From Brasenia schreberi (Eukaryota; Streptophyta; Magnoliopsida; Nymphaeales; Cabombaceae): a stretch of 64,000 nucleotides of DNA. Each line of letters starts with the position of its first letter. Within the stretch, counting starts at the first letter, position 1. The stretch spans positions 5,208,001 to 5,272,000 of the forward strand of contig JAYKKT010000076.1 of the NCBI GenBank assembly GCA_036023115.1, read 5' to 3'. Positions 54,900 to 64,000 of the stretch are shown piece by piece. Position numbers and translations under genes: made by a program. Below the pieces are notes generated by a model. It did no database searches and had not been told where the DNA came from. It worked only from the letters and a program-made list of their open reading frames with translations.

Positions 54900-55300
54900 G
54901 CAGCTTGTGAATATAGATTATTAGTTTGGTTCCTCTCTTCTTCCCTCTCTAGCAATTAAAACCACAGTGATTTGAGCGAGCAATTCTGTGATGATTAGCT
55001 GAGGTTTGCTGCCACTTTTAGCCATTCAAAGGATCTTTCATAGCGTCTTACAACTGATTTACATGTCCATATGGTCTGGTTTTGGTCCTTGAAATCACAT
55101 CTCATTTCCAGTGAGATTTTGGGTTCGCTTTCAAATTGTACCAAGCTGGCTTTATTTGATTCTAATCCATCAAATGTCGGATTTCTTTCGGTGTGTTTGA
55201 AGGTTGAGACACGTCAATTGGTATGAGAACGGTTCTTAATATTCGAGGTAGAAAAAGTTGAGCAATCATGCTGAGATCGAAAGCTGGTGCTCATAGTACA
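54900..55300 (+). repeat. LTR 3' end and primer site, plus orientation
   Basis: CTGGTTTTGGTCCTTGAAAT...CAAGCTGGCTTTATTTG, then TCAATTGGTATGAGAAC at 55214-55230, like the plant TGGTATCAGAGC primer site, followed by a gag-like start. It is the same family as 52709-53240 but in opposite orientation. Confidence 0.55.
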
Positions 55301-57491
55301 AAGAACACCATCTCCCAAACTAATGTGTAGGAGCTATCGACTTTGTTCTATGCCAAGCTAGACTCTTTTGCATAGAATATTTACACGCACATGACACTAG
55401 CAATTGGTGTCCTGCTACCAACTAGCAAGTCGATTGGCCAACCTGCTAGCTAACAAGACGACGCTTTTTAGCCCCAGCTGGCTGACGCAGTTGTCGATCA
55501 GGCCATCCCACTAGCAACCAACCTAGCACTAGTGCAACGGCCACATTGGGCTGCTCGTGCTGTTTGCTCTCATACTTGCATCCAGTCACGACTAGCTGGA
55601 ACAAGTACCCATCTACCTCCTCTATTGATTATTCTTGAAGAACATGATAAATGGTTGTGGACGACTACTAAGAGATCGCCTTTCCTCCTTAATGCCCCAC
55701 AACATATTTGCCTCCTCCACGACATAATCAACAACATGCCTACAAACCCAATCACTATGATCATGTTGATCATTGGAATGTGTATGAAACAATGACGAGA
55801 CATTGAGCAAGAAGTTCCTCTCTTCGAACTCACACATCTGGTGCCAATAAGGAAGATCACCATGTAGATACCTACGTTTCTGTACCAGCTACCTGAAGAT
55901 ATGGCTTCAACAAGGTGTTGTAGGTATGTGAGCTTATTGGACTTGTGCAGGTCTGTGGTCGTGTTATGCCTCACGGTTACCTCAAACAATGCACAGATCG
56001 GTATCCAAACAGACATCATGATGCCATAATCCACGTGATTTGACCAAGCCATCTTGTTTAGTACCTATTTAACCATAAAATCAACATTGATGTATAGCTC
56101 ATTCAATAACAAAACCAAGGGCATGTGACCTAGGACAAGCGGGACATGTTACTAATTTTTCTTAAAAGACCAGGCCTGAAACACTAAGTTCTGGCCATAA
56201 TGGATGTGGAACTATACTTAAAACTTCACTACCGAGCAATGCTCGACCAAGTCAACGACTTGATAACTCGTTTTGATCCAAGTTGTTGTATGCTGGCCCC
56301 TTTGGTGGCTTGAGAAGAAAATGTTGAACAATTTTAGCCACCTTTAGGTCTCTTCATCTTGGAGAGATCTATAGTTTGGTACCAATATTGTCAGTGATCG
56401 ACAAAACCTTGTTGGAGATAGAAATGGTAAAAAGTCCATAACCCTAAACAGTTTCGGTAAAAAATCTGGCTTCTCCCATCCACAACAAGGCTCAAATAGG
56501 TAGCCCATAACCCTTGACACTGTTGGACGACCATCTAGTTGCTAAGAAAATAAGTAAAACTAAATAAGGATACAATATAACTTAAAATAAAGCACCACAA
56601 ATTCTGCGATTATATCAACAATTTTCAGCACTCTTGATCTCCTTTGGTATCTAGGATTCACAAGGGAAAGGCCTTCTAATATTGCCCTTCAATAAGTATT
56701 GTAGCTTCCAAATTCATGTAGGAAACCTCGAACGGTTTCTTTACTTAAAAAATTGGTTTTCCTTTTACCTTTTCTTTCTAAACCCACATTTGGTTCAGGT
56801 CTCTGGTATGGGTTTGGATCCATGCTATACGCTCGTATAACAGGCATTCTTTCCCGAAACTTCCAAAATAGCGACTGTAGCTAGAATACATGAGTTAGAA
56901 CAACAAATATCTCATATAAGAGGCTAAGGACACAGTTTCTAGACCTAGCTAAAAGAATTGAAGGTCAGTCTAGCAATGAACTTGTTGTAACCTAAGATAT
57001 AAAATGAGACCTACAAAAACTCAAGTGGATAGGGAAAAACACAGGCAGATGGATAATAATCATAGAACGACCAAGAATTGTTCTCATTAGACGGCTGGTT
57101 AAGAAACTCTGGGAATAACTGAACCATATTCATGCTTGACCAAACCAGAGAGAAAAGCTCCAATGTAATGAATGACACAAAAATATGGTCATTGCATGCA
57201 CGGGGACCCCTCATTTAAGCACAACACTCTCACCAACCCGACTCTGAAGAAGAAACTACAGATACAAACATTTGCTTCACTAGAATTTTAGATCTAATAC
57301 TCATCATTCTTGGTTCAAAAAGCTCATGTTTGCATTAAAGAAATGCATATATGAAACTGAAGCTTCAAATTCATGCTAAAAAGGTATTGTTCTAGACATT
57401 TATACGCATGGAAACACCTTGAACTATGCCAAAATTTGGGCCAAACTTCATGATTAAACTCAAAACTATGCGTCTTATGCAAGAGTTGTTA
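55301..57491. other. Probable decayed retroelement gag region, then unassigned sequence
   Basis: Directly past a retroelement primer site, but no gag motif is firm. The 160-codon minus-strand frame at 56052-55570 and a plus frame at 55532-55795 cover the same bases and match nothing I know. 56400-57491 is A+T-rich without features. Confidence 0.3.
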
Positions 57492-58174
57492 TGTTGAACA
57501 TACAAATTCACTTATAAAACAAGTGCCAACACCCAGATTCTACAATTCAGCAGTAACAACCTCCGACTAAAAAGATGTAATCAAATATTAAAATAATAAA
57601 AAAAGGTGTAGAAAATTCTACAAGAAAAGAGGAAAAGACCACAAGCCATTAAGGCCAATAACAACTTCACTATGAAATGACCAAAGTATACATGTAACCC
57701 TATCCAACACCCAAAAGGTGTATCGAGACAATCAAGAGGTAGATATAAATTTGAAGAAAGTACAAATAACCTCTATATATGTCGCAATTGACATAAAAGG
57801 AGGCAAATTATAGTAGAAACATATCTATGAAAAAGGATTGTATAACCACACTAGAAACAAGTTCGTTAATATGAAGATGCCAACAAACTTTAGAAACAAC
57901 TCTACCTCAAAGCTTCTACAACTAGAACCCTCCAACATCTCTCACAAGAATTCACAATATACTTTGATTTCCACCAAGGTTCTTCAAGAAAAGCCGCACC
58001 CCAGTATCATGTTTTCTCTCTAAGACACACACTAAAAAGGCTAGGGCGTCCTTCCTCATTTTTGTTTTCATAGAGACAAAAATCGAGTCTCTAACAAAAT
58101 GCCCACACACACCACAAAGATGCTTTAAGTGTATGGGCCCTTGGCTTGACCTAAAAGGGCATAAATCCCCATCA
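57492..58174 (-). repeat. 3' LTR of the Copia element
   Basis: On the minus strand TGATGGGGATTTATG ... GTTCAACA. It aligns with about 62034-62680 over most of its length, with many substitutions. Confidence 0.82.
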
Positions 58175-60598
58175 AACTCCCCCTCCAATCAAATCACTTA
58201 CTAGAAGAATGGGCAAACTTCATGCCCACAAACTTTCTTCAAAACTCATGCTTCTCAATGACAAACAACTTTGGCAACATATTCGGAGAGTATGTATCTT
58301 CTCAACTTCTAGCAACTTTTCTTCTATGACATCTTACCAAATGATATCTCCTTTTAATATCCTTCATTTTTGAATAAAAAAATAGAATGCTTCGTGAGAC
58401 AAATAGCACTCTGATTATCAAAATAACTAACACATATCTTGATTGCATAAAGCCAAACTTCTGCGTGAACTCTTTCATCTAAAGAAACTCTCGGGCACCT
58501 TCATTGATAGCAATATATTCTAGTTGATAAGGCAATACACTTCGGAAGTCTAAACAACCAAGAAACCACTCCTCCTGAAAAGGTAACTAAGTAGCCTAAG
58601 GTAAAATTATTAAGATCACCTCCTAAATTTGAATCTTTATGATACACAAGTTTTGGCTTCACATATGTGAGGCAAAATCTTAAGCCAATTGTACTATTTA
58701 GATACCTCAATATCCAATTTATTGCATTACAATGTTCTTTTCCAGGGTTAGATAGAAGAGCTAGTGCAAACCACAAATAAGACTTCTCAATGGAGAAGAG
58801 TACGGAGCCATATTTATCGCCTTCTTCTCTTTATCGGTAAAAGGACATTCATTTACACTTAGTTTAATATCTTTGTAAGAGTGTTAACCACCTCAATATT
58901 GCCTATGCTAAATTTATCAAGTAGCTTTTCAATACATTTCTTTTGAGATAAGAGGAGCTCCCTTTTCTCTTTATTCTTATATATTTGAATGCTCAAAATC
59001 TTCATAGTTTATCTCAAGTTTTTCATGGCAACTTTTTCGGTTTCTTTTTAAGATTTACCATTCATGAGAGATTCTTGTCCACAATCATATCATTCACATA
59101 TAACAAAAGGACGATAAAGTCATCATATGAGGATCCCTGTAAAAATACACCATGATTTTAAGAGGTCTTCTTATAACTTTCTATCACACGGCGCATTTAA
59201 GCTCCAAGTTACCTTGGAGATTACTTTAGTCTATACAATCTCTTCTTCAACTTACACACATACTCCTATTTGCAGTTTACTGCAAATCCCTCTGATTGTT
59301 TTATATAGATGTCTTCTTCTAAGTCACTATATAACAACACGGTCTTCACATCTATTTGTTCCACTTCCAAATTTAGGCTTACAACTAAGCTTAAAAGAAT
59401 ACAAGCAAAAGACATTTTAATCACAGGAGAAAATCTCATCAAAATATCTTTCTTCTGATGAAAGTCTTTTACCACTAGTATTGCCTTATACTTAGGCCTT
59501 GAAGTATGCTGATCTTACTTCAACTAAAAAATTCATCTATTCTTCATAGCTTTCTTACTTCTAGGTAACCTCACCAACTCATCAACTCATAAGTGTCATT
59601 TTCATGGGAAAACTCCATTCTTCTCCCATATCCTGAATGCATTGTGTTTGAGGCTTGTCTAGCTTTAGAAAACCTCTTACGCCTATTAGTTGGGTTGTAT
59701 TGACAACTAACACTTTTGGTACATATGACATATCATATGCATGCTCTACTTTGGGTTGAGGAGGAGGTACTATGTAAATATTTGTAGGGATATAATCGGC
59801 TTTAGAAAAATCACTTTGTTGATTTCTTTTGGTAATATCTTTTGTTGTTTGATTCTTTATAAAATTACATTTCTGCTCCCAATAATTTTCTTCTAAGTAT
59901 GATCCTAACACTTATAACCCAATTCATTGTCTTCATAACGTGAAAGAAATATTGTCTTATTTTGGCATCAAGCTTATGCTTCTCTCATCCTTAGGCACAT
60001 GAAAATACTTTGCACCCAAATACTCTCAAGTAATTGTAGCATACTTTCTTACCAAACTACACTTTTGAACACAAAGTAAGGTGATTCAGAATATAAAGTA
60101 TAATGTTTAAAGCCTCACCTTGAAATGACTTTAGCAATTTGGCTTGTGACAATAATGCTTTGACTATCTCTATCTGGATACAATACATTCTTTCTGCTAG
60201 GTCATTTAGCCAAGGTATCTTAGGAGGAGTTTTCTCATACCTTTTGTAATGCGCTAAATAGTAAACAACAAATAATTCTGAATGATTACCTCCATTATCA
60301 AATCTTATGTACTTCAACCTTTTCCTTGCTTACCTTCAACCAATGACAACAAACTTCTTGATGGCATCCAATCAGATTTTAAAGTATAGAACAATAACTT
60401 TCTGGAGTGATCATAAATAAATATCACAAAGTAGAGAGAAACACCAAGTGTTTAAGTATGTATTAGGTCTCACACATCTGATTAACGCAAATCTAAAATA
60501 TTTGGTTTCTTCGAAGGAAGAGAAGACATGAAAGTCAGCCATGCAATATTCACAAATATACTTCATCTTAATAGGAAAAATATTTTCTTAGCAAGAAA

Positions 60599-60692
60599 TC
60601 ACCAATCCCATCAAAACTCCAAAGTTAAGCGTGCTTGGGCGATTGTAATATTGGGATGGGTGATCTCATGGGAAGTCCTCGTGTTGCACCCC
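60599..60692 (+). pseudogene. 5S rRNA-derived segment
   Basis: About 94 nt of 5S rRNA, 5'-truncated. The box A region AAGCGTGCTTGGGCG is intact, box C GGATGGGTGATCT has one change, and the intermediate element is altered. Fused to a LINE, so not a working 5S gene. Confidence 0.85.
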
Positions 60693-60905
60693 CTTTTCAA
60701 ACTCCCCCCATATAAGGAACCACTCTTGCACAGCTAGTCCCAAGTCTGAATAAAGGAGGAGGGTTGCGTTAGGGTTCGACAGAACGTAAAATTTTGTTGG
60801 ACTTATTTACCATGAATTCTACAAATTATGATAGTGCTCTTTTTACAAATAAAGAAAACATGTAGCTGACCCTATCTAGTACGGGAAAAGGCTTAGTTGT
60901 TGTTG
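60599..60905 (+). mobile_element. Composite of 5S rRNA and RTE LINE (SINE-like)
   Basis: 60599-60692 matches plant 5S rRNA from about nt 26 to its end (TTAAGCGTGCTTGGGCG, GGATGGGTGATCTC, GGAAGTCCTCGTGTTGCACC). From about 60700 it continues as the very 5' end of the RTE LINE (CCCATATAAGG...CCCAAGTCTGAATAAAGGAGG). It then jumps to the LINE 3' end (ACATGTAGCTGACCCTATCT...GGAAAAGGCTTAG) and a TTG tail. TTAGCAAGAAA (60588-60598) and TTAGCAGGAAA (60906-60916) may be its target-site duplication. Confidence 0.8.
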
Positions 60906-62033
60906 TTAGCAGGAAAAGTCATGCCTTTTGCCCATATAACAAAATAACGTATGTCACAACATCACATCATTAGAAGCCTTAACTACACCAACAAGAGGCA
61001 TAGAAATGCCAGCATCAAATAAAGCGAAGTAATCTTAGTACATATGCTCAAAACAAGATTGCCTTTAGTAAGCTTTCACTGATCATTCATAAAATGACTG
61101 TTAAAACCATCATCATCAAGTTTTCCCATTGATAATGAATTCTGCTGCATATTAGAAATGTACCTCACACTCCAAAGATGCAAACTGATATCATTCTTTG
61201 TTGTTAGCTGAACAACTCCCATGCTAAGAACTTTAGGAAAAACCCAAACTTCCTATATTAATATTGTCAAACTCACCTAGAGTATAAGAGATAAAAAACT
61301 CTATCCTTGAACCTTACCAACTTGTTATTCATAGTACAGAAGTACTTTGTACCCTCTATTACTATCTCGTTGTTACCCTTGTTTTCTTGTTTTCTTCCTT
61401 CTTCTTCTTTTTTTCTTCAACTGGGAGCACTTAATATATCATTTCTCCTATGTCTTTCTTTTCCTTTAATGGATTCAATTGTGAGGAAACCATTAAGAGC
61501 AACATTAGAAAAAGTAGTCCTAAAGGCTTTTTTAAGAATCAAGCAAAGTAGTTAGCAACCAAAGAACCCAAACAGCCATTGCTCATCTTAATACCTATAT
61601 TGGTCATCTGATATGCAATAGCATAAAACTCAATCAAATGATCTACAACTGAGTTGTGATCTTTATTCTTCAATTCCATCAATTTCATCGATAGAGACAA
61701 TTAGTTATTGCCTATCTTAGAAGCATAGATTAAATCTAGCTTCTCTAAATAGTATGAACATTCTTCTCATGGGCTGTATGATTACAAACATTCTTATCTA
61801 CAAAGTACTGAATAAAACCACACACTTGCTTATACTTGAAATTCCATTCTTTATTTGTTTTATCTTCTATTTTTCTATTTTAAATATTGGCAAGTGCATA
61901 GACTTTAAAAATAATAAATTACTTATTTAAAGAATCAAAGTAATAATTAGAACCATTCAAGATAATCATACAACTCATATGCCCTTCCATTTTAGTTCCA
62001 AATAAAAAGAACCATGCTCTACTACTATTATTA

Positions 62034-62690
62034 GGTCGAACATGTAAATTCAACAACAAAACAAGTGATTGTATCCAGATTCATTAACTCGGCAATAGCA
62101 ACCTCCCCTTAAAAAGCTGCAATCAAATAGTAAAAAAGAAAAGAAAAGAATGACACACTAGATTTAACATGAAAAACCCTTAAAAAAAGTAGGACAAACC
62201 ACGAGTGCCATTAAGACCAATAAAGCTTTACTATGAAATAACTAGAGTACACATATAACACTATCCAACAACAGAAGGTGTACCAAGACAATCAAAAGGT
62301 AGATATAAATCTGAAACAAGTAAAAATAACTTCAATATATGTTGAAGTTGACCATAAAAGAAGGCAAAGTATATCTGAAACGTCTCTCTAAAACAGGGTT
62401 GTATAACCACACAGGAAACAAGTTCGTTAATATGTGAATGCCAACAAACTTGATAAGCAACTGTGCCTCAAAGCTTCGTGAGCTAGAACCCTCCAACATC
62501 TCTCGCAAGAATGTCCAATATATGATGATGATTTCCACCAAGGTTCTCTAATAGCAGCCCCACCCCGCAATATCATCATTCTCCCTCTCTAAGATGCACG
62601 CTAAAAAGGCTAGGGCATCGTTGCCCTCTTTTTGTTTTCACAGAGCTCTTTCAGGATGCCCACACATATTTTTAGTGCATGCATTCACGT
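62034..62690 (-). repeat. 5' LTR of the Copia element (outer end eroded)
   Basis: Matches the other LTR from AACATGTAAATTCAAC through CACAGAGCTCTTTC; the outermost about 40 bp do not match, so the end is diverged or replaced. The adjoining primer site is degenerate. Confidence 0.75.
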
Positions 62691-64000
62691 TGACTTCTTA
62701 ACTCCTTAACTTGGTTAGACCCAAGTTGGACTAAGCTCATTCATGTTTTCCATAAATTTCATCCACACTTCTATTCAAAGTTCCTTCACACTTCCATTTA
62801 TATTTCTTTCAAGTTTCATTTCATGCAAAATTTCATCTCATTCAATTTTATTTAAATTTCATTCAAAATTATCTACACAGAAAATTCTTTTAAAATCCTT
62901 GGATAAGTTAAAACCTCTTCAAAAGTTCAAAGTATGTAGGTCGTCCCATCTAAAATCTATTTTTTTGATCAAAATAGTTTCCATGAAATTTTCTAAAATT
63001 TGATTTTCTTAAAATTTTGAAAGAAGAAATCTTTTCGAGGGGCTTGTAAATGCCCCTCTTTGATATTCTTTTCAACCAGATTGAGTTGATAGAAAAGATG
63101 GTAAGCACCAAAAGTATATCATGATGGAGCCATGAACCGCATTCACTCAAAGTACTAAAAGAGGAATACTGTGACGCACATGGATTTCAGAAAGATCTGG
63201 ACTCAAAGACTTTTCATTTGAGAGGATTTCCACTCTAGAATGTTTTGAAGAAAACAACCAACTTTGAAGAACTTTTAATGAAACTCCATGATGTATCCAT
63301 GTAAAAATATTTGAGGCATTATGCCATCAGTTGTCATGCAATACAAATGTGAAGGAAGGAGGAAATCTGACATCAACCCACAGTACAGTGCAACATGCCT
63401 CTGTTGAATTGACGGCAAATGATGCACTCTTGTTCTTGCTCTTTGGTTGCCAAAAGCTCTGTTTCTCTGCGTCAGTTGTCTTCCGATTCTTTTCAGCAGC
63501 GGAAATGGAGGTTGTTGTGTTTCGAGGTTTCCTCACAGCGGTTTCTCCAAGGAGGCATTTTCTTGTATCTTTTGTATGTTTTTCTGTATTATGTATTGCT
63601 CTATTTATAGAGCAGTGCCTGCTCACTGTCTCCTAGCTTTTTACCCTGGGTTTCCCTCTTTTGAGTAGACGAATCTGGATAGTTACCATAAAATCTGGTA
63701 ACCGTCTGGTGATTACTCATAGCTCTTATCTTGTAACCCCTATCTCTGGTAATGGACTGGATGACCAGTCCAACTGTTACCAGATAGGGTTGCCGAGAAT
63801 GGCCATCCTATCTCTAACATCTCCCACTTGGCCATTCGAGCCAAGTGGATCGACATACTGATTTTCCTCTCACTTTTCCAGGGTTTTACCTAGTAATGTC
63901 ATTTCCTGATTATTATTGCAATCAGTACCTGTTGTGTGGTTATTTCCCTGCACAATAATTTATCTCTTATATGGTTGTTTACCTATACAATACTATTCAT
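62691..64000. other. Unassigned, probably LTR-derived right end of the window
   Basis: 62740-63000 is T/C-rich with repeated TTTCATTC phrases. From about 63330 the sequence has an LTR look, with CTATTTATAGAGCA (about 63600, a TATA-like block common in Copia LTRs) and CATCTCCCACTTGG (about 63819). No partner LTR is inside the window. Short plus-strand frames here match nothing I know. Confidence 0.35.

Larger units (their letters stand above)
57492..62690 (-). mobile_element. Nearly complete but inactivated Ty1/Copia retrotransposon
   Basis: LTRs at 57492-58174 (3') and about 62034-62690 (5'). A purine tract GGAGGGGGAG precedes the 3' LTR (58185-58175). On the minus strand, in order: a GAG-pre-integrase piece SMGKLDDDGFNSHFMND (about 61130-61080); integrase IRFDNGGNHSE and EKTPPKIPWLNDLAERM (60317-60150); RT PVIKMSFACILLSLVVSLNL and EVEQIDVKTVLLYSDLEEDI (59475-59290); RNase H NAINWILRYLNSTIGL, NLGGDLNNFTLGYLVTFSGG and CIALST (58740-58500). 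The order is that of Copia. Stops and frameshifts occur throughout, and a 5S-LINE composite has landed in it near 60599-60905. Confidence 0.9.

Noticed and set aside
55570..56052. 160-codon minus-strand open frame as a new gene
   Set aside because: No recognisable domain, hydrophobic only by composition, and it lies next to a retroelement primer site of plus orientation; probably a chance frame in decayed gag.
60574..60692. Full-length 119-nt 5S rRNA gene
   Set aside because: The first 25 nt match poorly and coincide with a candidate target-site duplication (60588-60598); the segment is fused to LINE sequence and lacks a terminator-like T run, so it is a truncated retro-copy.
61307..61555. 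Plus-strand frame with hydrophobic Leu/Ser/Phe-rich start
   Set aside because: It lies antisense within the Copia element at 57492-62690, in a T/C-rich stretch; not a separate gene.

Overview
This is nuclear DNA of a flowering plant. The sequence is A+T-rich, the one intact gene is broken up by long GT-AG introns, and the rest is dominated by plant-type Copia, Gypsy, RTE-LINE, MULE and PIF/Harbinger remnants. I cannot name the species. There is no bacterial-style operon, CRISPR array or phage-like system, and most open reading frames are short chance frames or broken transposon pieces.

The one convincing host gene is a plus-strand orthologue of the katanin p80 WD40 subunit (KTN80 family). 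I could follow its coding sequence through 18 exons from the ATG at 10227 to the TGA at 41677. Phase is kept at every junction, giving 2418 nt or 805 residues. Exons 2-8 encode the WD40 propeller, exons 9-12 a long polar linker, and exons 13-18 the C-terminal con80 region that binds katanin p60. Exon 1 codes for only 22 nt. Intron 17 has a GC donor, and the leader carries a 20-codon upstream ORF.

The gene spans about 31 kb because introns 5 (14.0 kb) and 6 (8.2 kb) are full of transposons. Intron 5 holds a palindromic MITE-like sequence (12750-12995). It also holds a minus-strand LTR element (13754-19771) that carries an antisense, intron-less fragment of an ABCB-transporter nucleotide-binding domain and has itself been split by an RTE LINE with a 17-bp target-site duplication. 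Further along are Gypsy gag and Copia gag remnants with their LTRs. Intron 6 holds a decayed Copia element with both LTRs (27793-31517) and a short RTE fragment with a 21-bp target-site duplication.

Upstream (1-10000) are a Gypsy-like LTR/gag end, a truncated RTE LINE nested in a MITE-like element, and faint MULE and plant-mobile-domain remnants. Downstream (42000-64000) are nested inverted repeats (42836-43094), a FAR1/MULE remnant, a PIF/Harbinger transposase remnant with subterminal repeats, a 392-bp tandem duplication, a Gypsy PR-RT fragment, two related LTR ends in opposite orientation, and a nearly complete but broken Copia element (57492-62690). That Copia contains a small composite of 5S rRNA and RTE LINE, the most unusual object here after the katanin gene.
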